Source: Gemmatimonadota bacterium (GTDB lineage Bacteria > Gemmatimonadota > Gemmatimonadetes > Longimicrobiales > Gaopeijiaceae). Taken from it: a stretch of 64,000 bases of DNA. The stretch lies in assembly GCA_022827345.1 (NCBI GenBank), contig JAJDTB010000032.1, positions 124,001 through 188,000 of the forward strand, written 5' to 3'. Below are positions 53,660-62,296 of this stretch, piece after piece. The position numbers were made by a program, and so were the translations under genes. The first letter of the stretch is position 1, and each line of letters starts with the position of its first letter. The notes beneath the pieces were generated by a model, which did not search any database, was not told the DNA's origin, and saw only the letters and a program-made list of their open reading frames with translations.

Positions 53660-54378
53660 GATACCCACCGGCGACCGCGGCGAGCACAAACGGCCTGATC
53701 CCGGCCGGCCTGATCCCGGCCGTCTCGCTCCTGCTGTTGCCGTTGGCCCCTGGCTGCGCGGCGGACGAGTCGCGCCTCGACCGCGCCGCACTACTTCTCG
53801 ATCCGTCGCATCCGGAATGGTCACGTGCTTCACCGCGGGTCTGGCAGGCCCGCTTCGAGACGAGCCAGGGCGACTTCGTCCTGGAGGCGATCCGCGAGAA
53901 CGTGCCCGTCGGTGCCGACCGCTTCTACAATCTCGTGCGGCTGGGGTACTACGACGACACCCGATTCCATCGCGTCAGCGAAGGTTACATCGTGCAGTTC
54001 GGAATCCACGGCGACCCCGGTGTCAACGCCGCGTGGCTGAACCGGCAGATCCCCGACGATCCAGCCCGGGGCAGCAACGTCCGTGGCACGTTCGCCTTTG
54101 CGATGTCCCCCGAACCCGGCACCCGCAACACGCAGATCTACATCAACCTCGGCGACAACACCCGCAACGATGCCGAGCCCTTCACCATCCTCGGGAGGGT
54201 GGTGGAGGGAATGGATGTCCTCGACCGTCTGTACTCCGGGTACGGAGAGCAATCGGGAAGCGGCGTACGGCAGGGACGCCAGGGCCCGATCGTGGAGGGC
54301 GGAAATGACTACCTCGACCGGAACTTTCCGCTCCTCGACCGGATCGTCCGAGCGGTCCTCGTCGACCCGTTACCGTAG
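53656..54378 (+). CDS. Cyclophilin-type peptidyl-prolyl isomerase, lipoprotein
   Basis: A 240-residue protein beginning with GTG overlapping the upstream stop by 4 nt. The N-terminus is hydrophobic and ends in lipobox APGC, so it should sit in the periplasm or on the outer membrane. Cyclophilin motifs are FETSQGDFVLE, VPVGADRFYNLVRLGYYDDTRFHRV, FAFAMSPEP and NTQIYINLGDN, with EPFTILGRVVEGMDVLD. These enzymes isomerise Xaa-Pro bonds and could aid folding of the exported operon products or handling of a proline-rich substrate. Last gene of the plus-strand run. Confidence 0.88.
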   Translation: MRYPPATAASTNGLIPAGLIPAVSLLLLPLAPGCAADESRLDRAALLLDPSHPEWSRASPRVWQARFETSQGDFVLEAIRENVPVGADRFYNLVRLGYYDDTRFHRVSEGYIVQFGIHGDPGVNAAWLNRQIPDDPARGSNVRGTFAFAMSPEPGTRNTQIYINLGDNTRNDAEPFTILGRVVEGMDVLDRLYSGYGEQSGSGVRQGRQGPIVEGGNDYLDRNFPLLDRIVRAVLVDPLP

Positions 54379-54383
54379 TTTCC

Positions 54384-54416
54384 AGCTGCCAAGTCGGCCA
54401 ATTCACGCCGGCAGCT
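54384..54416. terminator. Possible bidirectional terminator hairpin
   Basis: AGCTGCC (54384-54390) and GGCAGCT (54410-54416) form a 7-bp stem with a 19-nt loop between two convergent genes. It just overlaps the minus-strand stop codon. There is no clear T-run on either side, so it is a weak call. Confidence 0.3.
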
Positions 54417-55206
54417 AGCCCGCCGGACACCGCGGCCGCCAAACCCCGTCCCCCATGAATCGCTCGATGAGCGCCGAGAGCGCAGGGTCGTAGTCGCGTA
54501 ACTCCGCGCGGGTGTCCACATGGTTGTGCACGCCTTCCTGCGGATCCTGGTTGACGTCGAACCACGACTGGACACCCTCGGCCCAGTACTCCCGCCGATT
54601 GGTGGCCGCGTACGTGTCCGACCAGAGGTCCCCGGCCATGGCCTCCTCGTACAGCTGCCGGAGCTCGTCGTCGAATCCGGGTTCCGCCAGGTCGATCCCG
54701 ATGAGATGAATGGCGTGCGCGAACTCGTGGACCAGGATGTTCTCCCCCCGGTAGCGGTCGGCGACCAGGCACAGCAGGTTCTCCTCGCCAGCGGTTGTGA
54801 TCGGATTGGCCGGGGTTCCACCAAGCCCCCGCGCCCGTTGGTTCCAGTCGACGGCGGGGTCGTCCGCGAGGTGGCGGTGCTCGGGAATATCCGTCGTGAC
54901 CTCGTCCCGGGACATGATACCGACGTAGGCTCCCCGCATGCGCATCGCCGCTAGCAGGTCGTCGCGGTAGCCCAGCATCTCCTCCACGACCTCCTTCGCA
55001 GCCAGGAGCGCACGGTCCTCGACCTTTTCGGAACCGATTACGGGGATCCCGTCGGCCTCGACGTGCTTCTGGTAGAACCGGTCGACGCCCAGGGCATCCA
55101 GGGCCTCGCGGTCGCACAGCGGCGTCGCGCAGAGCGGCACCTCGGGGGGAGCCGGTTCCACCGCGGCTTCCCCGCAGCCGACCACCGCCAGCACGGCAAG
55201 GAGCAT
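54415..55206 (-). CDS. Secreted zinc peptidase-like lipoprotein (copy A)
   Basis: A 263-residue protein with a short hydrophobic start and lipobox VVGC. The zinc motif HEFAHAIH (His160) is followed about 40 residues later by NRREYWAEGVQSWF, which supplies a Glu ligand, as in gluzincin-type metallopeptidases. FYQKHVEADGIPVIGSEKV and YRGENILVHEF are shared with the upstream paralogue. ATG 55206 is not preceded by a strong RBS; an in-frame ATC nine nt earlier would give a longer signal, but that codon is rarely used. It lies 25 bp after the paralogue on the same strand. Substrate unknown. Confidence 0.8.
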   Translation of the reverse strand: MLLAVLAVVGCGEAAVEPAPPEVPLCATPLCDREALDALGVDRFYQKHVEADGIPVIGSEKVEDRALLAAKEVVEEMLGYRDDLLAAMRMRGAYVGIMSRDEVTTDIPEHRHLADDPAVDWNQRARGLGGTPANPITTAGEENLLCLVADRYRGENILVHEFAHAIHLIGIDLAEPGFDDELRQLYEEAMAGDLWSDTYAATNRREYWAEGVQSWFDVNQDPQEGVHNHVDTRAELRDYDPALSALIERFMGDGVWRPRCPAG

Positions 55207-55231
55207 GGGACGATTGATCGGCGCTCTCCCT

Positions 55232-56197
55232 TCAGCCGCCCGCGGGGCAGGTCACCGGCCGGATGCGTCTTCCGTGGAAGATGTCCATGGGGATGTGATG
55301 CGTGTCGAAGACCCTGCCAATCAGTTCGCTGAGCACCGGATCGTAGGCCTCGAACTCCTCCGGCGACTCCACCAGCACATCGCCGGCGAAGCACTCCCCG
55401 TAGTTGGAGAAGAACCACCACTGCACGCCTTCGGCCCAGTACTCGTTCGGGTTCGTCGTCGCGTAGTGCCTGCGGCCGTCTTGGTACTCGTACTTGCCGG
55501 CGGCCATTGCGGCGTCGTACGCCTGGACGATCTCCTCCGTCATCCCCAGGTCCACATCCCGAATCGCGCTGTGGATCGCGTGCGCGAACTCGTGGACGAA
55601 GATGTGCTCGCCGAAGTACCGGGTATCCGGATAGCCGAGCACGTTCTCCTCGGCCCCGGTCGTCGGGTTACCCCCCAGGCCCCTCGACCGATTGGCATGG
55701 TAGTCCCGGTCCGCCTGCATGATCGGTTCGTCGCGCGGCGCGCCGGGACGCTTCCGCGTGCCGTATTCCGGGATGTCCATCGTCATCTCGACCTCGGCGA
55801 TGATCCCGGTTCGCCAGCTGCGCGCGATCATCGACGCGCGCAGGTCCGGCCGCTTCGCCAGCATGGTGTTGATGATGTCGCGCACGACCAGCAACGCGAT
55901 GTCGGGCACCTTGGTCGACGAGAGCACGGGAATGCCCATCGCATCGACGTGCTTCTGGTAGAACGGGTCCACCTCCAGCTCTTCCGGCACCGGTCCCACG
56001 GTAGCCAGCACGTAGTCATGGATGAGCGCCACCGGCTGTCCGGTCTCCGCCTCCAATCTGGCTCGCTCAGCCCGGTTGCGTTCGGCGGCCGCCCGGGCCT
56101 CCGCCTCCGTACGCTGCCGCTGTTGGCCGTCGGCCGTTTCCACCGCAGTTGCGAGCGGGAAACCGGCGATGGCGGATACAAGCATCAGGGTCCGCAT
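55232..56197 (-). CDS. Secreted zinc peptidase-like protein (copy B)
   Basis: A 321-residue paralogue of the previous protein. MRTLMLVSAIAGFPLATA is a Sec signal peptide; AGGAGAG lies 6 nt upstream of ATG 56197 and marks the start, in preference to TTG 56203. A charged helical linker (QQRQRTEAEARAAAERNRAE) precedes the shared domain. The zinc motif HEFAHAIH (His202) and NEYWAEGVQWWF are conserved, and DPFYQKHVDAMGIPVLSSTKV matches copy A. First gene of the two-gene minus-strand unit. Both copies are intact, suggesting related but distinct substrates. Confidence 0.82.
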   Translation of the reverse strand: MRTLMLVSAIAGFPLATAVETADGQQRQRTEAEARAAAERNRAERARLEAETGQPVALIHDYVLATVGPVPEELEVDPFYQKHVDAMGIPVLSSTKVPDIALLVVRDIINTMLAKRPDLRASMIARSWRTGIIAEVEMTMDIPEYGTRKRPGAPRDEPIMQADRDYHANRSRGLGGNPTTGAEENVLGYPDTRYFGEHIFVHEFAHAIHSAIRDVDLGMTEEIVQAYDAAMAAGKYEYQDGRRHYATTNPNEYWAEGVQWWFFSNYGECFAGDVLVESPEEFEAYDPVLSELIGRVFDTHHIPMDIFHGRRIRPVTCPAGG

Positions 56198-56332
56198 GGT
56201 CAACTCTCCTGCTGAGGGTCAGACTCACGAATCCGCACAGGACCGCGGTCGACCCGCGGATCGGGCGCGGTTCGCCCTACCGTGACCGTGATGTACTATA
56301 GGTGGTGGATCCCCTTCACGCACCGGCATCTC

Positions 56333-59300
56333 ATGTTTCGACCGCGTCTTCTCTACTTTCTGCTGCTGTTTGCTCCCGCCCTGGCTGGCTGCCGCCCACC
56401 GGAACCGGACGAGGCGGCTCCGGCGCAACCGCCGCTGTTCACCCTGATGCCGGCCTCGCAAACCGGCGTTACCTTCGCGAATCGGCTGCCGGAGACCGCG
56501 TCGCGCAACGGGCTGGCCTACCAGTATTACTACAACGGGGCCGGCGTGGCCGTGGGAGATCTGAACGGCGATGACCTCCCCGATCTCTACTTCACCGCAA
56601 ACATCGGTCCGAACCGCCTCTATCTGAACCGGGGAGGAATGCGCTTCGAGGACGTGACGGAGCGTGCCGGGGTCACGGGACCGAGCGACGGATGGGCCAC
56701 CGGTGTGACCTTCGCCGACATCGACGCCGATGGTCGGCTCGACATCTACGTCAGCCAGGCGGGTCCGTTCGGACAGGACGACCTGCGCCGCAACGTGCTG
56801 TACATGAACGACGGGGTGGTGGACGGGATTCCCGCCTTCAGGGAAGCGGCGGCAGCCTACGGTCTGGACGATCCCGCCTATTCGACGCAGGCGGCGTTCT
56901 TCGACAGCGACTCCGACGGGGACCTGGACATGTACCTCATGAACCACGGGATCCCGGCCTACCGGTCACTGTTCCAACTCTCGACAGGACGCTCGCCGCT
57001 CGAAGTCGACAAGCTCTATCGCAACGACGGCGGGCGATTCGTGGACGTGTCGACCGCGGCGGGCCTGGTCGATACGAATCTCGGGTTCGGCCTCGGACTG
57101 AGCGTGGGAGATCTCAACAACGACGGGTTTCCCGACATCTATGTGGGCAACGACTACTTCGGTCCAGACTACCTTTACGTCGGCAGCGCGGATGGCACCT
57201 TCCACAACGTGATCGACGAGTCCATGGGGCATATCCCGCTCTCCTCGATGGGCTCGGACATTGCCGATATCGATGGGGACGGATGGCTGGACCTCGCCGT
57301 TCTGGAAATGGATCTCCCGACGCACTACGGCCGCAAGACCATGGAACTCGGCACGGAACAGGAGCGCTTCGCCCTCATGGTCCGCGAGGGTCTGCACCGC
57401 CAGTACATGGCCAATGCCCTTCAGTGGAACCGGGGAACGCGTGACGGTCGCCTGCCGGTTTTCTCGGATGTGGCTCGGCTCGCCGGGGTCGCTCGAACCG
57501 ACTGGAGCTGGGCGGCGCTTTTCGCCGATCTGGACAACGACGGCCGACAGGACATGTTCGTAACCAACGGCATGGCCGGCGTGAGCATCAATCCCGACTT
57601 CGACGCGTACATGGCTCGCAGGATCGCCGAGGTGCAGGCTGTGCATGGGGGCACGACCGAGGCGCTCCTCCTCGAACTCATCCAGAACATGCCCCGCCGG
57701 AAAACCCCCAACCATGCCTTTCGGAACGAAGGGGATCTGGTCTTTACCGACCGCGCGACCGAGTGGGGGCTGGACCTTCCGGCGTATTCCACAGGCGCCG
57801 CATACGCGGATCTCGATCGGGACGGCGACCTCGACCTGATCGTAAGCAACGTACTCGAAGAGGCGTTCGTGTACCGAAACAACCTCCGAGAGACTGTTGG
57901 TACGCACTTCCTCCGGGTCCGGCTCACGGGTCCGCCGGGGAATCCCTCCGGCATCGGAGCACGCGTGCGACTGACGGCCGGCGACAGGCAACAAACTCGG
58001 GAGCTGCAACTCACCCGCGGATACCAGTCGTCCGTCGAGCCGGTCTTGCACTTCGGTTTGGGGCAGAGGGCGACCGTGGACACCCTGGAAGTCCGTTGGC
58101 CGGACGGGTCGGTCCAGACGCGCAGCAATGTGACTGTGGACGCCACACTCACCCTCGATTACGCAGAGGCCCAGCCGGCCGCCCCGGTCCCCGCCCCGGC
58201 ACCTGTCTTCGTCAATGCCGAGGCCTCGCTCCTTCCTGTGCCCTCCCACACAGCCAGTCTGTCCGCGCTGGATTCCAGGCTGGAGCCCTACCCGACGAGA
58301 CGTGAACGGGTCGCGTTGGCCGTGGGGGATCTCGACGGAGACGGCCTGGACGATTTCGTCTTCGGAGGCAGTCAGAGCCGACCATCCGCCGTGTACGTCC
58401 AGCAACCGGACAGGACCTTGGCGGCCGTCACCGAACTCCCCGCCGGCGCGACCATGTCGGAAACCACGGCCGCCGCCATCTTCGACGCCGATGGAGACGG
58501 CCTGAGCGACATCTGGACCGTGGCCGGCCACGCGGCCGCCCTGAGCCGAGCCGAGCACCGACACAGCCTGTTTCTCAATGCGGGCGGCGGCCGATTCCGA
58601 CCGGCAGCGGAGGCGGCAACGCGACAGGCTGGACAGGGAACGACACTCGCCCCCGGCGACTTCGACGGCGACGGCCGCGTAGACCTCTTCGTCGGCGCCT
58701 ACACCGCACCCGGCAGCGGGGCTCCGACGGGAAGCCGTCTGCTACGCAACAACGGGGACGGTTTTGTAGATGTCACCGCCGAAGTCGCGCCGACCCTGGC
58801 ACGCCTGGCGACCGTAACCGACGCGCTGTGGGCGGATCTGGACGGGAACGGTGCGAGCGACCTGCTGGTAGCCGGGGAGTGGATGCCCCCTGCCCTGCTG
58901 CTCAACGAAGACGGGAGGCTCCGCGACGCCACGGCCGCCGCCGGCCTGGATGGTCTCTCCGGCTGGTGGCAGACCCTGGCCGCAGCAGACTTTGATCGCG
59001 ATGGCGATCTCGATGTTGTCGCCGGCAACATCGGCCTGAGCTACCCCTATTCCCCATCACCCGAGGCTCCCTTCGAACTCCATGTAGGAGATTTCAACGG
59101 CGATGGGGAGGACGAGCGCGTCCCGGGCTATTACGAGGAGGGCATTGTCTACCCATGGTTCGGTCGGGACCGTCTGGAATCGATGCTCCCCTGGGTCCCA
59201 CAGCTCTTTCCCACGCTCGACGCGTTCGCGCGGGCAACGCTGTCCGACATTCTCGGGGCAGGCAGGATGCAGACAGCGCGGCGACTCGAAGTCAATACGC

Positions 59301-59686
59301 TGGCCAGCTTGTACCTCGACAACGACGGTGCAGGCAGACTGACCGCGCGCTCCCTGCCCCGCGCGGCCCAGATCTCGGCTGTGACGGGCGCTGTGCCCGC
59401 CGACTTCGACGGTGACGGAGCCCTCGATCTGGTCGTGGCGGGCAACTTCCATGCTCTCGATCAGAGCGTAACCAGGCTGGACGGCAGCGTGGGTCGCTTC
59501 CTCCGCGGCGATGGCTCCGGCGGCTTCGATCCCGTGCAGCCGGGTACCAGCGGGCTCTGGCTGCAGGGTGTCGTGCGCGAACTTGCGTTGCTGCGTGTGG
59601 GCACCGACGGCGACCCCGCCATCCTGGCCGCCGTCTCCGGGGGCCAGGCGATTCACGTACGTCCGGTCAAACCCCCGGCTTCCTGA
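56333..59686 (+). CDS. Large FG-GAP/VCBS lipoprotein with ASPIC/UnbV domain (CRTAC1-like)
   Basis: A 1,117-residue protein with the start MFRPRLLYFLLLFAPALAGC, a clear lipoprotein signal. ATG 56291 is in frame and would add 14 residues; ATG 56333 is favoured because the signal peptide begins there, but no clear RBS decides. Calcium-loop blades such as DLNGDDLPDLYF, DIDADGRLDIYV and DLDRDGDLDLIV form a first propeller. An ASPIC/UnbV domain (about residues 525-615: IGARVRLTAGDRQQ, VLHFGLGQRA, VRWPDGS) follows, then a second set of blades (DLDGDGLDDFVF, DFDGDGRVDLFV). Such proteins commonly sit beside SusC/SusD pairs, as here with the convergent SusCD. Molecular role unknown. Confidence 0.86.
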   Translation: MFRPRLLYFLLLFAPALAGCRPPEPDEAAPAQPPLFTLMPASQTGVTFANRLPETASRNGLAYQYYYNGAGVAVGDLNGDDLPDLYFTANIGPNRLYLNRGGMRFEDVTERAGVTGPSDGWATGVTFADIDADGRLDIYVSQAGPFGQDDLRRNVLYMNDGVVDGIPAFREAAAAYGLDDPAYSTQAAFFDSDSDGDLDMYLMNHGIPAYRSLFQLSTGRSPLEVDKLYRNDGGRFVDVSTAAGLVDTNLGFGLGLSVGDLNNDGFPDIYVGNDYFGPDYLYVGSADGTFHNVIDESMGHIPLSSMGSDIADIDGDGWLDLAVLEMDLPTHYGRKTMELGTEQERFALMVREGLHRQYMANALQWNRGTRDGRLPVFSDVARLAGVARTDWSWAALFADLDNDGRQDMFVTNGMAGVSINPDFDAYMARRIAEVQAVHGGTTEALLLELIQNMPRRKTPNHAFRNEGDLVFTDRATEWGLDLPAYSTGAAYADLDRDGDLDLIVSNVLEEAFVYRNNLRETVGTHFLRVRLTGPPGNPSGIGARVRLTAGDRQQTRELQLTRGYQSSVEPVLHFGLGQRATVDTLEVRWPDGSVQTRSNVTVDATLTLDYAEAQPAAPVPAPAPVFVNAEASLLPVPSHTASLSALDSRLEPYPTRRERVALAVGDLDGDGLDDFVFGGSQSRPSAVYVQQPDRTLAAVTELPAGATMSETTAAAIFDADGDGLSDIWTVAGHAAALSRAEHRHSLFLNAGGGRFRPAAEAATRQAGQGTTLAPGDFDGDGRVDLFVGAYTAPGSGAPTGSRLLRNNGDGFVDVTAEVAPTLARLATVTDALWADLDGNGASDLLVAGEWMPPALLLNEDGRLRDATAAAGLDGLSGWWQTLAAADFDRDGDLDVVAGNIGLSYPYSPSPEAPFELHVGDFNGDGEDERVPGYYEEGIVYPWFGRDRLESMLPWVPQLFPTLDAFARATLSDILGAGRMQTARRLEVNTLASLYLDNDGAGRLTARSLPRAAQISAVTGAVPADFDGDGALDLVVAGNFHALDQSVTRLDGSVGRFLRGDGSGGFDPVQPGTSGLWLQGVVRELALLRVGTDGDPAILAAVSGGQAIHVRPVKPPAS

Positions 59687-59705
59687 TCAACCCGGACCGG
59701 ACCGG

Positions 59706-60095
59706 CTACCGCGGGATGATCTCGATGACCCCGCGGGGATTCCCCATGCCGAAACGGGCGCCGGCTTCCCCGGCCGGCCAGAACCGGAGTTCGGCCACAT
59801 CGATGACATACACCTCTCTGAGGTAGTCCAGATCACCGACGTGGTTGCCGTACATGTATACGTTGGCACGCGCATCGGGACCCCCCGCGGAAACGGATCC
59901 GCGAGCAGTCATCCACTCGGGTCTGATCAACTCCAACGCCTCATATACTGTCGGGCTGTTGGTCGCGGCGAGCTCCGCGCTGCCTACGCTGTTGCGGCTG
60001 GCTCCCGTGCCGGGACCGGGGGCCATCGCGCACGCGGTGGCCGCAACCAACATCATCACTGCGAGCCCGGTACACAAAACAGACTTGATCTTCAC
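59706..60095 (-). CDS. Small Plug-like lipoprotein
   Basis: A 129-residue protein beginning with GTG 60095 behind AGAGG. Signal and lipobox are seen in VLCTGLAVMMLVAATAC. The rest contains TVYEALELIRPEWM and RFGMGNPRGVIEIIPR, resembling the end of a TonB-receptor plug domain. Similar short proteins recur in Gemmatimonadota-like genomes, but no function is known to me. It follows the gene at 60117-60617 by 21 bp, in the same direction as SusCD. Confidence 0.68.
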   Translation of the reverse strand: MKIKSVLCTGLAVMMLVAATACAMAPGPGTGASRNSVGSAELAATNSPTVYEALELIRPEWMTARGSVSAGGPDARANVYMYGNHVGDLDYLREVYVIDVAELRFWPAGEAGARFGMGNPRGVIEIIPR

Positions 60096-60116
60096 GGTAT
60101 TTTGCCTCTGGTGGTT

Positions 60117-60617
60117 CTAGCCGATGGGAATGCGCAGAATTGTCAATCCAGCCGGGGGCGGATTCTCGTCCGTGTCGTCCGGAGGCCTGTTCGGATCTTC
60201 CTGCAGAAAGATCTGATCCACGAGAACCGCGAATACGGCCCCGGCTCCGACGAAGGCCGCAACCGTCCGTCCAACGGACAGTCTCCTGAGGTGAAGGTCA
60301 CTGACTTCGTGCCGCGGCAGAACGATCGTCTCCCGCACCTCCTCGAACTGGGTACCCGGGTAGTTCTTGCCGAGCCAAACGATGACCGCGATCGAATCCG
60401 GGGGCTGTGGAGCAACGCCGGCATCGAGTTGGGTCCTGATGCGTCCGAGGTGCCTGGAAGCACGTACGGCCCCTTCATCGGTAAGGCGAACGCGTACTTC
60501 CTCTCCGGGCGGCACATTGCCGAGATCGACACTCATGTACGTGACGCATGACGTCGACGACAAGCAGGCAAACAGCCAAAACACGAGGGCCCCACGACAC
60601 GAAATGTTCTGAAGCAC
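60117..60617 (-). CDS. Small lipoprotein with C-terminal membrane helix
   Basis: A 166-residue protein. GTG 60617 is preceded by GGAGGG and was chosen for that and because the hydrophobic signal ALVFWLFACLSSTSC, with a lipobox, begins shortly after. Upstream in-frame starts lack such a site. VPPGEEVRVRLTDEGAVRASRHLG and ETIVLPRHEVSDLHLRRLSVGR are followed by the hydrophobic helix TVAAFVGAGAVFAVLVDQIFL. I recognise this only as an uncharacterised small-protein family found beside outer-membrane genes. It is 162 bp downstream of the SusD reading frame and in the same direction. Confidence 0.65.
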   Translation of the reverse strand: MLQNISCRGALVFWLFACLSSTSCVTYMSVDLGNVPPGEEVRVRLTDEGAVRASRHLGRIRTQLDAGVAPQPPDSIAVIVWLGKNYPGTQFEEVRETIVLPRHEVSDLHLRRLSVGRTVAAFVGAGAVFAVLVDQIFLQEDPNRPPDDTDENPPPAGLTILRIPIG

Positions 60618-60779
60618 GCCACCCTCCACGCAAGCGATGCAAACTGGCGAACCGGCACCCGCGCTCAGGTAATGCAGCCAGGCACAAACTCGGCGCAAGT
60701 CATCAGCGACCGAAGCCCGGACCACCGGCACCGTTTTTCCCGGCGCCGATGGTCCGGGCCGACCCGGACGCGTTTTGTC

Positions 60780-62266
60780 CTAGTTCCCTCCGGTCACGGC
60801 TGCGGGAGGGGATCCGCCCCACCAGACCGACGGCCCGGAGAACAGCATCCCCTGAAGGCCGGGATCGATCCCGCTGGCCCTGACGTTTGCAGAGTTGTTG
60901 GCCAACTCCGACTCCGGTGTCCGGATCCTGACCGGTATGCCCGGCAGGAACGCTTCCGGCACAGGTTCGACCTGCGGATAACCGGTACGGCGCCAGTCAT
61001 TCCACGGCTCGACCGTCAGGTAGTTGGCGATCCACTTCTCCGTGATGATCTCTTGCAGCGGATTGGCCACCGACCCCAACATCGGCCGTTCGGCAAGATA
61101 CGCATCGATGTCGTCCGACGCGACTTCCCACTTCTCCATGATGGCACGTATGCCTTCCCGGTAGGGAGCATCCGCCGCACCGGGCCCGCTCATGATCAGG
61201 TGCGCTTCGGCCTCGGTGAACTTGGCGTCGGCGTAGCTGGCCACATTCAGCGGTGCGTCCTCGGCCGTGAAGAAGTGGCCAACCTCGGAAATCGTCGAGT
61301 CCGGGTCCGGGTCCGCCGCGTTCCTGTGACCGCGATACACGGTCTCCCCGTTCTCGAGGTCCTTGATCGCCGGTTCCACCATGATCGGCAGCCGTGGATC
61401 GCTGCGCTCCTTCAGCATGTTGACGGTAAACTCGCTGGCAGTGAACAGCAGATTCCGGTCGACGTAGCGCCAAAGCGGATTGCGGGCGCCAGCGCCACCC
61501 GGGTACTCGAAGACCGCATCGTCGGCGTTGCTGCTGAAGCCTTCGCCAAGGGCGGACAAGGCCGCTTGCGCGTGTTCCTGGGCGTTCTCGCCCGGCGCGT
61601 ACGCCAGGCGGAGGTGATGGCGGGCCTGGACGGTCCGTGCCAGCTTCACCCAGCGGGTCATGTCGCCGCCGAAGAGCAGGTCGTTGGCCCCCGGCGCCTG
61701 CGGCTCGTCTGCTTCATGGCCGCGACCGCTTCATCCATCATCGCGAGCACCTGGGCGTAGATCGTCGACTGCTCATCGTACGCCGGCGTCGCAATGGCCG
61801 GATCGAGTGCTTCCGCAAACGGGACGGGACCCCACAGGTCGGTCGTGTGGGCCCACGTCCACGCGGCAAGGAACTTGGCAAGCCCGTAGTAGGCGGGATC
61901 CACCTCCGGGTCGATCTCCTCCATCATGAGCTTGAGCTCGTTCAGCATGGTGGCGTAGTGGTAGCTCCACGCCCCATTCGCCGAGTTGTCCTGCACCTCA
62001 TAGAGCTGCAATTCGTCGTAGCTGCGCGAGTCCCGGTTGTACGAAGTCTGCTGCATCCATTCCACGGTCCACTGCCCGGGATCCCCGTAGTAGACGGTGT
62101 GCACCATGCCGGTGACGACGGTCGGCAGGCGGACCTCCACCCGTGCGTTCACAGGTGCGTTGGGATCCGTATTTACGTCGAGGAAGTTCTCGCAGCCACC
62201 CACGAGCACGGCCAGGAGCACGATCGACGCTGTTTGAGCCATCGGTGTTCTTTTCATGTCAAACAT
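60780..62266 (-). pseudogene. SusD/RagB-family outer-membrane lipoprotein, frameshifted
   Basis: A SusD-like glycan-binding lipoprotein that would pair with the adjacent SusC. ATG 62266 follows AAGGAG; VLLAVLVGGC is the lipobox. The N-terminal part (FLDVNTDPNAPV, then YGLAKFLAAWTWAHTTDLWGPVPF) and the C-terminal part (TRWVKLARTVQARHHLRLA, then KFTEAEAHLIMSG and EIITEKWIANYL) are both excellent SusD matches but lie in different frames. The break is after residues AMKQ, near 61708/61709. Adding one G there restores reading into DEPQAPGANDLLFGGD. The product is therefore split unless this is a sequencing error. Otherwise full length, about 495 residues. Confidence 0.85.
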
Positions 62267-62296
62267 GGCTCTTCTCCTTTCTCGTGAAATCGCTGG

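Noticed and set aside
56270-56300. TACTAT near 56294 as a -10 box before the FG-GAP gene
   Set aside because: The best -35 candidate (TTCGCC, 17 bp upstream) matches poorly, so there is not enough support for a promoter.
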